Notes: generated by a model from the letters alone, not told the origin. DNA of 64,000 nt from Paucibacter sediminis (GCF_030254645.1 NZ_CP116346.1:1840001-1904000); one strand, 5' to 3'; numbered from the stretch's first letter, positions 1 through 6,677 are shown. A program made the numbers and translations.

Positions 1-33
1 AGCCTGGACGGCCTGCAACTGCCACGACGATGA
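1..33 (+). CDS. possible 3' end of an upstream gene
   Basis: Frame 1 reads SLDGLQLPRR and stops at TGA (31-33), eight bases before the next ATG. This could be the tail of a gene lying mostly outside the window. Ten residues are too few to identify a family, and the frame could be open by chance. Confidence 0.3.
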   Translation, partial: SLDGLQLPRR

Positions 34-40
34 CAGCAGC

Positions 41-1135
41 ATGAATTCAAGCGATCTGGCCGAACTGCTGCGCCGCGCGGCGCTGGCACAGGATTTCGGC
101 GCCACGCCCGACCCTTTTGATGGCGGCCGGGCGCTGCGCCATTTCCCCAGCATCGATCTGGCCGTGGCCTGCTTCCCGGCCGGCGGCGCGCCGGTGTTTG
201 CCAACGTGCTGTTCTCGCGCCAGCATCCGCAGGGCCTGGTGGCGGGCATGGCGGCCGGCGCGGGCGCGGCGCAGGGCATCCGCTTCCTGGCCGATCAACA
301 GGACGCCCAGGGCCGCTCGATCGCCTGGCTGCCCGAGGCCCCCGGGGTCGATTGGCAGCGCCTGGACTGGCTGCCCCTGTATGGCGACAGCGGCCCCACG
401 GTGGTGGCGCCCTATCCGGCCTCGCTGCTCAAGCTGATGGTGCTGGTCGGGCTGGCCTGGCTGATTGACCAGGGCCGCAGCCGCTGGGATGCGCCGCTGT
501 CTTTCGAGGGTCAGTGCCGTGCCGTGCGCGACTGGGCCCTGGACATGACGGCGATCAGCTGCAACACCGCCACCTCGGCCCTGGTGATGCATCTGCACGC
601 GATCGGCGCGATCCGCCGCGACGCGCAGGGCGAATGCCACAACGAAGTGCAGCAGCTGTTCGCCCGCTTGGGCCTGCCGACGCTGCGGCTCGTCAACACG
701 CGGCCCGATGGCGGCTGGGGCAATGCCGCCGGTGCCGGCGTGGGCCAGCTGCAGATGACGGCCTGGGACAGCGTGCGCCTGCTCTGGTGGCTGGACCCCG
801 ACGCGCCCGCGGCGCCCTGGCTGCCGGCGCATGCGCCGCGGCTCAGCGCGGAGAGCCGGGGTCAGGTCTTGCGTGCGCTGGAGGCCCAGACCCTGCGCGT
901 GCTGATGCCCGAGCGTCTGGCGGCCGAACTGCACTTCGCCCACAAGACCGGCACGACCGAGAACTACGCCTCCGACGCCGGTATCGTGCGTGCTGTTGCG
1001 CCACGCCGGCGTCATTACCTGATCGCCATGCTCAGCAACCTCGGTTCCCGCTACGGCGCGCCGGAAGCGCGTCTGCCGGCGCTGGGCGCGGCCATCGACG
1101 CCGCGCTCGAGCCCTGGCTGGAGTCTTGCTCATGA
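41..1135 (+). CDS. serine hydrolase of the class A beta-lactamase/penicillin-binding fold
   Basis: A 364-residue protein carrying the three motifs of serine penicillin-recognising enzymes in order: SLLK (about 128-131, nucleophile Ser and Lys), SCN (173-175) and KTG (302-304, followed by TT). There is no convincing signal peptide or lipobox, so it looks cytoplasmic unless the start is misplaced, which is unusual for a beta-lactamase. It overlaps the downstream LD-carboxypeptidase gene by four bases (ATGA), implying a shared transcript and a peptidoglycan-related role such as DD-peptidase or amide hydrolase. The family is seen in the motifs; the substrate is unknown. A true beta-lactamase is less likely because the SxxK to SxN spacing and context fit an uncharacterised serine hydrolase. 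Confidence 0.82.
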   Translation: MNSSDLAELLRRAALAQDFGATPDPFDGGRALRHFPSIDLAVACFPAGGAPVFANVLFSRQHPQGLVAGMAAGAGAAQGIRFLADQQDAQGRSIAWLPEAPGVDWQRLDWLPLYGDSGPTVVAPYPASLLKLMVLVGLAWLIDQGRSRWDAPLSFEGQCRAVRDWALDMTAISCNTATSALVMHLHAIGAIRRDAQGECHNEVQQLFARLGLPTLRLVNTRPDGGWGNAAGAGVGQLQMTAWDSVRLLWWLDPDAPAAPWLPAHAPRLSAESRGQVLRALEAQTLRVLMPERLAAELHFAHKTGTTENYASDAGIVRAVAPRRRHYLIAMLSNLGSRYGAPEARLPALGAAIDAALEPWLESCS

Positions 1136-2040
1136 ACGATTTCTTCTTGATGCGGCCGCTACCGGCCGGCGCCTGCCTGGGCGTGGTGGCACCCGCCGGC
1201 CCGCCCAAGCCGGGCGTGCTGGAACAGGTGGCGCCACTGATCGAGCAGCTGGGCTTTCGCGCCAAGCTGTTTCCCGGTTGCGCCGGCCCCGCGCAGCTGG
1301 GTCATTTGGCCGCGGCTGACGCGCAGCGCCTGGCCGATCTGCATGCCGCTTTTGCCGACCCCGAGGTCGACGCCGTGCTGTGCCTGCGCGGCGGCTATGG
1401 CTGCATCCGCCTGCTCGACGGCCTGGACCTGGCACTGCTGAAGCGCCACCCCAAACCCCTGATCGGCTACAGCGACATCACCTCCCTGCACGGCGCGCTC
1501 GATCGCCTCGGTCTGCCGGCCTGGCATGCGCCGATGCCGGCCTCGGACTGGATCGATAAAGGGCCGAGCGGCCTGGACGATGCGCGCCGCCTCGCCGCCC
1601 AGCTGCAGCGCGGCCTGCGCACCGGCGATGTGCTGGCGCCCGAGGATCTGCCGGCTCACCCCTTGAGCCAGGGCGAGCGTGCCCGGGGCCGGCTGATCGG
1701 CGGCAATCTCTCGGTGCTGGTGTCCAGCCTGGGCACGCGCTGGATGCCCGATGCGCGCGGCGCCATCCTGTTCCTGGAAGACATTGCCGAAGACCCCTAC
1801 CGCGTCGATCGCTACCTGGCTCAGCTGCGCCTGGCCGGCGTGCTCGACGCCGCCGCGGGCTTTCTGATCGGCAGCTTCAGCGATGCCGAGGCCCCCGACG
1901 CGGTGCTGGCCGACTACCTGCCGCAGCTCGGCAAACCCATCCTGGCCGGCTGGCCCAGCGGGCATTGCTGCCCGAACCTGCCACTGCCGCTGGGCGTGCC
2001 GCTGACGCTGGACGTGGCCGGGCGCTGCCTGCGTATGTAA
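1132..2040 (+). CDS. ldcA: LD-carboxypeptidase (muramoyltetrapeptide carboxypeptidase), peptidase family S66
   Basis: A 302-residue protein starting at the ATG inside the four-base overlap with the preceding gene. Family S66 enzymes remove the terminal D-Ala from L,D-linked tetrapeptides of recycled murein. Visible landmarks are the N-terminal GVVAPAG strand, the nucleophile elbow RGGYGC (about 86-91), GGNLSVL, the FLEDI segment supplying the catalytic Glu, and a C-terminal GHCCPNLPLPLG segment supplying His. The residue at the elbow position where MccF-type enzymes have Ser is Cys91 here. The length matches the family. Pairing with a penicillin-binding-type hydrolase supports peptide trimming in peptidoglycan recycling. 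There is a second S66 gene on the minus strand at 14.1 kb. Confidence 0.9.
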   Translation: MNDFFLMRPLPAGACLGVVAPAGPPKPGVLEQVAPLIEQLGFRAKLFPGCAGPAQLGHLAAADAQRLADLHAAFADPEVDAVLCLRGGYGCIRLLDGLDLALLKRHPKPLIGYSDITSLHGALDRLGLPAWHAPMPASDWIDKGPSGLDDARRLAAQLQRGLRTGDVLAPEDLPAHPLSQGERARGRLIGGNLSVLVSSLGTRWMPDARGAILFLEDIAEDPYRVDRYLAQLRLAGVLDAAAGFLIGSFSDAEAPDAVLADYLPQLGKPILAGWPSGHCCPNLPLPLGVPLTLDVAGRCLRM

Positions 2041-2082
2041 CGGGCGGCCGGCCCGGGCTGCACGAGGCGGCTGGCGTGAGGG

Positions 2083-2454
2083 TCAGACCTCGCGCCGCGG
2101 CCGATGGCTGCCCGCCCTCGCTACCTGGGCGCCCCAGCCGGCTTCCGACAAGGTTTGCTGCAGGGCCGCCCCTCGCACCGTGAAATGCAGCTCCGTGCCA
2201 TGGGCCGCGCTCAGCCTCGGCAGCACCTCACGCAGCACCTGCAGGCCAGCTTCCTGATCATGCAGCTCGATGTCGACCCGGTGAAAGCTGCCCGGGTCGC
2301 TCTCGCTGGCGCCTGCCGACGGCACCGAGGTCCCCCAACTCAGCAGCGAGCCCGTCGCGCTCGTCTCGAGTGCACTCTCCAGCGCTTGATGCAGCGCATC
2401 CAAGGCCTGCTTGGCCAGACCTCGCAACGGGACTTTGACGTAGACGAAATGCAT
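2083..2454 (-). CDS. hypothetical protein
   Basis: A 123-residue protein beginning MHFVYVKVPLRG; a longer form from a TTG at 2490 is possible. The ATG is chosen because a GGA lies just before it. The composition is that of a soluble alpha/beta protein, with no signal peptide, membrane segment or motif that I recognise. It sits at the distal (left) edge of the cassette array, immediately beyond the last attC-like remnant. It may be the terminal cassette that has lost its own attC, or an ordinary chromosomal gene convergent with ldcA. Function unknown. Confidence 0.55.
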   Translation of the reverse strand: MHFVYVKVPLRGLAKQALDALHQALESALETSATGSLLSWGTSVPSAGASESDPGSFHRVDIELHDQEAGLQVLREVLPRLSAAHGTELHFTVRGAALQQTLSEAGWGAQVARAGSHRPRREV

Positions 2455-2540
2455 TCCGGGCAGTGTGAATGCAATGCCTTGGGGCTGCAAGCCAGTTTGT
2501 CGGGGAGGGGTGGCCGGCGATGTGGGGGTGTTCGGCGAGG

Positions 2541-2577
2541 GTTCGCGTTGAAGCTGGGCCGAGCGACGGGCTAGCCA
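2541..2577 (-). repeat. truncated attC-like site
   Basis: Read on the minus strand the stretch runs from GGCTAGCCCGTCGCTCGGCC to AGCTTCAACGCG. Both flanks match the complete site at 5995-6063, but about 30 central bases are missing. It lies 12 bases past the stop of the minus-strand gene ending at 2590, where the attC of that cassette should be. Probably a decayed site. Confidence 0.55.
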
Positions 2578-2589
2578 GCATAGACCGCA

Positions 2590-2994
2590 CTAGGCAACCC
2601 CGTTGAACAGAAAGTGCTTGAACTTCTTTCCTGCCGCATCCCATGTCGCGCTGAAGTAGCACTCACCTCCATCCAGCACGCGACGGAAATCCTTCCGCAA
2701 CTCTGCCAGAGAGTGTCCCTCCGCCTCACACGCCCCTCGGAGTTCAATGACGCGATGCCCCGCTGGGCCCACGCCCTTGAACTGAATGGCATAGGTGGAA
2801 ACATCCTTGGCAGCCTTCTTGCCTCCTTGGGCAGCAGCAGCAGCCGATTGAAGCTGCTTTGCCATTTGAGCAATATCGCTGCGACTGACAGTCCAAGTTC
2901 CATTCCGAACTTGAATCCAATTGCCATGGGTGCCCGCGCCAGCTGGCAGGTGCATGGGCACGAGGATTGCGACGATAAATGGCGCTTTTCGCAT
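2590..2994 (-). CDS. small exported protein of unknown function (cassette gene)
   Basis: A 134-residue protein starting MRKAPFIVAILVPMHLPAGA, a likely signal peptide. The mature part contains an Ala/Gln/Lys-rich helix (about 40-65, SAAAAAQGGKKAAKD), then a strand-rich half with one motif-free Cys pair. I do not recognise a family. The ATG lies only a few bases after the end of the attC at 3000-3069, with no room for a normal ribosome-binding site, which is common for integron cassettes. An in-frame extension up to 3081 would translate through the attC and is rejected for that reason. Its own attC appears decayed (2541-2577). Confidence 0.68.
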   Translation of the reverse strand: MRKAPFIVAILVPMHLPAGAGTHGNWIQVRNGTWTVSRSDIAQMAKQLQSAAAAAQGGKKAAKDVSTYAIQFKGVGPAGHRVIELRGACEAEGHSLAELRKDFRRVLDGGECYFSATWDAAGKKFKHFLFNGVA

Positions 2995-2999
2995 GTGCT

Positions 3000-3069
3000 G
3001 GCTAGCGTTGAAAATGAGCGGATCAAAGCGCCTCGCCGACGGCAGTCGGCTCGCGCGATTGGATAGACC
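3000..3069 (-). repeat. attC-like recombination site
   Basis: On the minus strand this begins GTCTATCC, passes through the inverted pair GCCGAC/GTCGGC and ends in CATTTTCAACGCTAGCC. The layout (outer RYYYAAC-like and GTTRRRY-like boxes, inner imperfect arms) matches integron attC sites. Its outer boxes differ from the consensus by one or two bases (GCTAGCC for GTTAGGC). It follows the phosphatase gene ending at 3099. Confidence 0.7.
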
Positions 3070-3098
3070 GTTGACGGGCAATAGGTGCGCTCCGCGTC

Positions 3099-3578
3099 CT
3101 ACTGAATTCCAAGAGCTTCTCCCACGGACTGACGAAGTATCTCCACCAGCTCAGCGTCCATGAATTTGTATTCGTCTGGAATGTCGAGCACATGAATTAC
3201 CTTGTTCTCAAGCATGCGTCTGTACGCCGCCAGTAACCTGGACTTGTGCTTTTCTTCCATGACGAAGATGACTTGCGCCCACTCGATATCAGCAGCCGAG
3301 ACGGGATGCTTTGCGTTTGGACTGGTTCCCCCCGATCGCACTGCGATGGCAGGGTGTCTGCGCCATACCTGCTCTGCAGTAAGGCTGCGCCACTGATTGC
3401 GACTACAAACAAAAAGAACGTTGATCTGATTCGGGCTGCGCAACGACTTCACTTCCTGCACAAGTTGGGCCTCGGGTACGCGTGGATATTCAATTCCGAG
3501 CTGCTTTGCTCGGGCCAGCTTCTCCGAGCGGAGGTACAGAAGCTTCCAATTCTTCTCGCGCTTGAACTCAGGCGGCAT
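3099..3578 (-). CDS. low-molecular-weight protein tyrosine phosphatase-like protein
   Basis: A 159-residue protein with an N-terminal basic extension (about 1-50) followed by a compact LMW-PTP-like domain. The strand INVLFVCSRNQWRSL carries the CX5R phosphate-binding loop CSRNQWR. A second segment, WAQVIFVMEEKHKSRL, matches the helix after the loop; a C-terminal DIPDEYKF may supply the general-acid Asp, though the classical DPY sequence is not present. The family acts on phosphotyrosine or arsenate. The start ATG overlaps the upstream kinase gene by 11 bases, so the pair forms a two-gene cassette. The physical coupling of kinase and phosphatase suggests a joint role, but that is inference. 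Confidence 0.78.
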   Translation of the reverse strand: MPPEFKREKNWKLLYLRSEKLARAKQLGIEYPRVPEAQLVQEVKSLRSPNQINVLFVCSRNQWRSLTAEQVWRRHPAIAVRSGGTSPNAKHPVSAADIEWAQVIFVMEEKHKSRLLAAYRRMLENKVIHVLDIPDEYKFMDAELVEILRQSVGEALGIQ

Positions 3579-4068
3579 CCAAGTACTCCAAGACGTCTGA
3601 TTCCGAGCGTAGCCTAGCGCGAAGCCCTTCGAACGACTCGAACAGATCAAGGTGGGCTGCCCTGCTGCTCGATCCCTGGCGGTTGCAATAACCTTCTGCC
3701 CATTCAATCAGTTCTCGAAGACCTTCGTCTGACTGCGCGCGTTCCATATGCAGCTTGCTCTCCGAGCCGCGGGACTCGAGCCTCGCCTTGCAGATCTCCC
3801 ATGGGAGATCCAACCAGACAATTGCCAGCGCTGACTGCATGAACTGCCTTGCCAGGTTGCCATACACACCTTCGACGATCCATTGATCGGCGATTCTCTG
3901 TGCCTCGATGAGAGTAGATATCTCCTGCGGATCTCGCTTCAAATTGAAACCGCCTGGGAGCCAGAAGATCCCATCGAGATGCACTACGGGTGCAGCGCTC
4001 TTCTCGTGCAGGCGTCTTGCCAGCCAGGTCTTTCCGCTGCCGCTGTTTCCGAAGATCACTGTTCGCAC
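3568..4068 (-). CDS. P-loop nucleotide kinase (adenylate kinase/FlaR-like family)
   Basis: A 166-residue protein whose Walker A motif GNSGSGKT (residues 7-14) opens the fold. The segment VVHLDGIFWLPG and the sequence WIVEGVYGN are typical of FlaR/topology-modulation-like kinases, and WLDLPWEICKARL is the Walker B strand. The start is GTG at 4068; the ATG two bases upstream is out of frame and hits a stop after four codons. The attC at 4074-4130 ends just before it, so the gene opens its cassette. The substrate cannot be read from the sequence; relatives phosphorylate small molecules or have no known substrate. Its 3' end overlaps the phosphatase gene. Confidence 0.8.
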   Translation of the reverse strand: MRTVIFGNSGSGKTWLARRLHEKSAAPVVHLDGIFWLPGGFNLKRDPQEISTLIEAQRIADQWIVEGVYGNLARQFMQSALAIVWLDLPWEICKARLESRGSESKLHMERAQSDEGLRELIEWAEGYCNRQGSSSRAAHLDLFESFEGLRARLRSESDVLEYLDAA

Positions 4069-4073
4069 ATGCC

Positions 4074-4130
4074 GCCTAACGTTTGAATTGAGCTGTTCCG
4101 GAAGGCATTGGCTCGAATGAGAGGTTAGCC
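4074..4130 (-). repeat. attC-like recombination site
   Basis: On the minus strand it starts GGCTAACCTCTCATTCGAGC and ends CAATTCAAACGTTAGGC. The terminal GTTAGGC is a perfect GTTRRRY crossover box and the arms CGAGCC/CAGCTC are offset in the usual attC manner. At 57 bases it is among the shorter sites. Another, more degenerate attC abuts it on the upstream side (4152-4219). Confidence 0.8.
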
Positions 4131-4151
4131 GTCTGGTGGCGGCGTGACTCA

Positions 4152-4219
4152 GCTAGCCGAGAACGAAATGAAGGCCAGCCGGGGCATGCCGTTGCGGGCC
4201 CGGTTGAGCGCCAGGTCAG
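4152..4219 (-). repeat. degenerate attC-like site
   Basis: On the minus strand this reads TCTGACCTGGCGCTCAACC... and ends CGTTCTCGGCTAGC. Its first 40 bases align with the site at 4505-4572, both sharing CGCTCAAC, GACC/GGCC and GGCATGCC. The outer boxes are decayed (TCTGACC and GGCTAGC). It directly follows the stop of the gene at 4223, so it is that cassette's own site. Confidence 0.6.
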
Positions 4220-4222
4220 AAG

Positions 4223-4498
4223 TCACTTGCGCCACCATGCGATTGCCCCACAGAGCGTGAACACTGCACCAACGGTCATAAGGACGATGGCAGGGCCCTT
4301 CGTGCCCAAGCTTTCGTGCGCCCACGCAATGAGCCACCCCCACTTTCCGCTGAACGGCGACCCCTCCGGCGAACTCCACTTGAGGAAGGCCAACGCCCAA
4401 AATACCCCTCCAATTGCCAGCCAAGCCACGCCTCGCTCTCGGGCAGTGAACTCCGTCTGCCAATGATTGTGGTCAGGTTGTCCGCGCCAGATCTTCAT
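4223..4498 (-). CDS. small two-span membrane protein (cassette gene)
   Basis: A 91-residue protein with a polar N-terminus (about 1-22), one hydrophobic segment GVAWLAIGGVFWALAFL (about 23-40), a Trp/Ser/Gly-rich loop, and a second segment AIVLMTVGAVFTLCGAIAWW (about 69-88) ending in RK. I do not recognise the family. Its ATG lies six bases beyond the attC at 4505-4572. Membrane proteins of this size are frequent among integron cassettes. Function unknown. Confidence 0.68.
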   Translation of the reverse strand: MKIWRGQPDHNHWQTEFTARERGVAWLAIGGVFWALAFLKWSSPEGSPFSGKWGWLIAWAHESLGTKGPAIVLMTVGAVFTLCGAIAWWRK

Positions 4499-4504
4499 GT
4501 GACT

Positions 4505-4572
4505 TCTAATTTGGAGCCAACCGACCCGTAGGCGGCATGCCGGTGCGGGTCCAGTTGAGCGACGTGTTAGGC
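4505..4572 (-). repeat. attC-like recombination site
   Basis: On the minus strand the site opens with a perfect GCCTAAC box one base after the TGA of the gene at 4574. It continues ACGTCGCTCAACTGGACC and closes with GGCTCCAAATTAGA. The closing box is weaker than the opening one (ATTAGAA for GTTAGGC). Imperfect inner arms CAACTGGACC/GGTCGGTTGG are visible. Confidence 0.75.
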
Positions 4573-4573
4573 G

Positions 4574-5053
4574 TCATAGCCTCCACCAATCCATTCGGCT
4601 GGTTGTGTGGCTCCAATACAGATTGATTGGGTCACAGTCTCCGCCGACGAGATAGAGCGAATCGGCCAGCGCGGATGGCTTGCAGCCTGGTAGTGGATCG
4701 CCCATGGGTGAGCAAAGAAGCTTCTCCACCTGAAGCTGTGCAGGTGCTTCGCAGATTGCGGCTTGAACTGACGGGCTGATCGCGAACTGAAGAAACTGCG
4801 TGGACCGAGGGTTCTTGCTCGAAGTCGCGACGTGGACGGCGAGTAAGACACCTTCTGTGTTGTACCCAACGAACGCTATGTCAGTCTTGCGATCGCCATT
4901 GAAGTCGCCCTCTACTAGCGTTGAGAAGTCCCAGCGCACTTTTGGGTGTTGCGCCGAAATCTGCCGGGCAACTTTCAACGATTCAGCCGTCGGCGTCGCT
5001 TGCGCCGTGAGACAGATGAGAAGGAAAGCCGGGGCAAGAAATGGGGCTTTCAT
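4574..5053 (-). CDS. exported FG-GAP/VCBS-like protein (cassette gene)
   Basis: A 159-residue protein with a clear signal peptide (MKAPFLAPAFLLICLTAQA, cleavage near residue 19-20). The mature part has one calcium-binding-like DFNGDRKTD loop (about 50-58) typical of FG-GAP/VCBS blade repeats, then a Cys-containing C-terminal half with CEAP, LLCSPMGDPLPGC and GGDCDP. The start at 5053 is chosen because it gives the signal peptide and lies three bases past the attC at 5057-5150; the longer frame to 5176 would read through that site. Homologues with one such loop are usually periplasmic proteins without known function. Confidence 0.72.
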   Translation of the reverse strand: MKAPFLAPAFLLICLTAQATPTAESLKVARQISAQHPKVRWDFSTLVEGDFNGDRKTDIAFVGYNTEGVLLAVHVATSSKNPRSTQFLQFAISPSVQAAICEAPAQLQVEKLLCSPMGDPLPGCKPSALADSLYLVGGDCDPINLYWSHTTSRMDWWRL

Positions 5054-5056
5054 GGT

Positions 5057-5150
5057 GCCTAGCGTTATAGCTAAGCGGTCGACGACGGCTGGACGCCAGA
5101 CCCGGGCTGGTGGCCTGCTGTTGGCGCATCCCTCGAGCGATGGGTTAGGC
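5057..5150 (-). repeat. attC-like recombination site
   Basis: A 94-base site. On the minus strand it opens GCCTAACCCATCGCTCGAGG and closes CTTAGCTATAACGCTAGGC. The opening RYYYAAC box is perfect and contains the stop codon of the gene at 5145 (TAA). The closing box has one mismatch. The interior is largely self-complementary (CCAACAGCAGGCC against GGCTGG...). Confidence 0.82.
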
Positions 5151-5579
5151 ATCACTGTACTTGCGCAGAAGACCATGACTGAGCATTTCCTCGAGGAATG
5201 GCTCCGGTACAGATACGGACGCGACTGTGCAGTCGTCGTGGAAGTTATCGCAAGCGATGAGCAGCAAATCGTCCCCGGCCGCGAGCTGCGTGTGGATGAC
5301 CGCTCCTTCGCGACCGAGTATGCCGTGCGAGGCGAGGCGCTTCTTCAGTTCTCGGATAGTGTCCGGATTGATCGGGACGGTTATCAAGTCAAGTTCGGGC
5401 TCAAGCGTTTGTCGACGCAGTGAACCTGACTCCTGCACCGAGGCTCCGGGAAGTTCTTCAAGTCGAAGACCTGACAGATCGCCCTCGAAGGAAGCCACCG
5501 ACCGGCCTTCGTATATGCGATAGAAGGCCCACAGAGTTCCCTGGCAATCGCGGACTTCGAGGCGGCGGTACTTGGGCAT
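5145..5579 (-). CDS. hypothetical cytoplasmic protein (cassette gene)
   Basis: A 144-residue acidic protein, mostly strand-forming in its first half (MPKYRRLEVRDCQGTLWAFY) and helical at its C-terminus (EPFLEEMLSHGLLRKYSDA). It has no signal peptide or membrane segment and no family that I recognise. The TAA stop is built into the GCCTAAC box of the attC that follows, so gene and recombination site overlap by six bases. The start ATG is eight bases from the upstream attC (5588-5690), leaving space only for a short leader. Confidence 0.68.
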   Translation of the reverse strand: MPKYRRLEVRDCQGTLWAFYRIYEGRSVASFEGDLSGLRLEELPGASVQESGSLRRQTLEPELDLITVPINPDTIRELKKRLASHGILGREGAVIHTQLAAGDDLLLIACDNFHDDCTVASVSVPEPFLEEMLSHGLLRKYSDA

Positions 5580-5587
5580 TGTGTGAT

Positions 5588-5690
5588 GTCTAACGTTTTA
5601 CATGGGTGGGTAAAAGACGGCGGCACCAGCGTGGGCAAAGTACCCAAAACTGGACTGCCGTTGTTTGTGCCCTCGCTGGAATGGTTAGGC
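5588..5690 (-). repeat. attC-like recombination site
   Basis: The longest site of the array (103 bases). On the minus strand it opens with a perfect GCCTAAC and closes with a perfect GTTAGAC. The interior folds on itself: CCAGCGAGGGC.. at one end and ..CCCACCCATGTAAAACG at the other, with CCAGTTTTGGGTAC/GTAAAAG-type pairing in the middle. Both outer boxes match the consensus. Confidence 0.85.
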
Positions 5691-5744
5691 ACTGGTCTCG
5701 CCGCCGATGAAAAGTGAGACATTCCTTGCCTTGCTACTTCTCGG

Positions 5745-5987
5745 TCACTGCTGCCGTCCATTGGGGTACATCAGCTTCTCCTTGGCCAGCCTTCTCATGA
5801 GCGGCGCGTCGTAGAGTGTGATGCAGAGGGCGACCAAGCCCAAAGGTACCGCAAGACCGAAGGACCATCGCCAGAAGAGCAACAGACCGATCTCGAAAAG
5901 CCAGATCACAAGAACCAGTGCGGATCGAATTCGCATGGCGCGGTACTGTGCGGGTGTCACAGGCGGTGGCGGAATTTCAGCGCGCAT
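5745..5987 (-). CDS. small two-span membrane protein (cassette gene)
   Basis: An 80-residue protein with a Pro-rich N-terminus (EIPPPPVTPAQYRAMRIR), two adjacent hydrophobic segments (about 23-39, ALVLVIWLFEIGLLLFW; about 43-59, FGLAVPLGLVALCITLY) and a basic C-terminal tail (MRRLAKEK). I do not recognise a family. The ATG lies seven bases from the attC at 5995-6063. About 55 bases separate its stop from its own attC (5588-5690), longer than in neighbouring cassettes. Function unknown. Confidence 0.65.
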   Translation of the reverse strand: MRAEIPPPPVTPAQYRAMRIRSALVLVIWLFEIGLLLFWRWSFGLAVPLGLVALCITLYDAPLMRRLAKEKLMYPNGRQQ

Positions 5988-5994
5988 CTCAGGT

Positions 5995-6063
5995 GACTAA
6001 CGTTGAAGCTGAGCCGCGAGCGGAGGCCTGCCGACGCGAGTCGGCTCGAGCGACTGGCTAGGC
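5995..6063 (-). repeat. attC-like recombination site read through by the NUDIX gene
   Basis: On the minus strand this reads GCCTAGCCAGTCGCTCGAGC, then the arms GCCGAC/GTCGGC, and closes CTCAGCTTCAACGTTAGTC. Order and spacing match class 1-type attC sites such as that of aadA. The NUDIX reading frame stays open across it and stops at the TAG within the closing GTTAG box. It is the clearest hairpin of the array. Confidence 0.87.
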
Positions 6064-6587
6064 CTCAGTTTCTGTATGAACCGGTGCATGTGCGGATCGG
6101 TACGGCCAAAAGGGACGTCAGAGAAACTGAACCAGGACACGCCATTGAATTCGTCCTCGTCGTACTTAAGCACCTGGCCGCGCTCCGCACGCACGACGTA
6201 CCAAAGCGAAACGTCCGTGTGCCCCGCGGTAAGACCAACAGTTTCGGCCAATGTGATCATCAATGGCGGGCCGATCTCATGGGAAGCTTTGAACCTGAGC
6301 TCTTCAACCAACTCACGGGCGACCGTGTTGCGAGGATGTTCTCCAGGTTCAACGTGCCCGCCGGATGGCAACCAGAGTTGCGCGTTCTTGTGGTCCACAA
6401 GAAGAATGCTTTCACCGTCCACGACGGCGAAGTACGACACAAGGTGCTTGGGCGGAGTGGCGGGCTTAGCTAGGCGGCACAGTTCCACTCCGGATTCAAC
6501 CCATGCCAGCGCGTCCGCACGGTGCTCCACCTCAAGTGCGTCGAGCGGAACGATGGCTTCAATCTCGGAATAAATCTGCTGGCGCAT
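5997..6587 (-). CDS. NUDIX hydrolase (cassette gene) with attC-encoded tail
   Basis: A 196-residue protein. The NUDIX box GX5EX7REUXEEXGU is present as GGHVEPGEHPRNTVARELVEEL (about residues 75-96; the final Gly is Arg/Phe here). Such enzymes hydrolyse nucleoside diphosphates linked to another moiety; the substrate is not predictable. An N-terminal helical extension (1-45) precedes the fold. The last 22 residues, from RPSQSLEPTRVG to the end, are the translation of the attC site itself, and the stop is TAG in its GTTAG box; the genuine domain ends near FIQKL. The ATG is four bases from the upstream GTCTAAC box. Confidence 0.87.
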   Translation of the reverse strand: MRQQIYSEIEAIVPLDALEVEHRADALAWVESGVELCRLAKPATPPKHLVSYFAVVDGESILLVDHKNAQLWLPSGGHVEPGEHPRNTVARELVEELRFKASHEIGPPLMITLAETVGLTAGHTDVSLWYVVRAERGQVLKYDEDEFNGVSWFSFSDVPFGRTDPHMHRFIQKLRPSQSLEPTRVGRPPLAAQLQR

Positions 6588-6590
6588 GAG

Positions 6591-6677
6591 GTCTAACTTG
6601 GCTGTATGCAGATCGTTAATGATCTTTGCCTAACATTTGAGCATGCGGCCTCGCCGCCTACAACGGGCGCTTAGCCT
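6591..6677 (-). repeat. attC-like site plus truncated second attC end
   Basis: On the minus strand a 50-base site runs from GGCTAAGCGCCCGTTG to CATGCTCAAATGTTAGGC (6628-6677), with a perfect GTTAGGC end. Only 37 bases further on comes a second crossover-type box, GTTAGAC (6591-6597), directly before the NUDIX start codon. The short stretch between them is too small for a gene and looks like a deleted cassette or truncated site. This is the right-hand (promoter-proximal) end of the array; no integrase gene or attI follows it. Confidence 0.72.

Noticed and set aside
41-1135. Antibiotic resistance beta-lactamase
   Set aside because: The motifs fit the fold, but absence of a signal peptide and coupling to ldcA make a cell-wall enzyme more likely.
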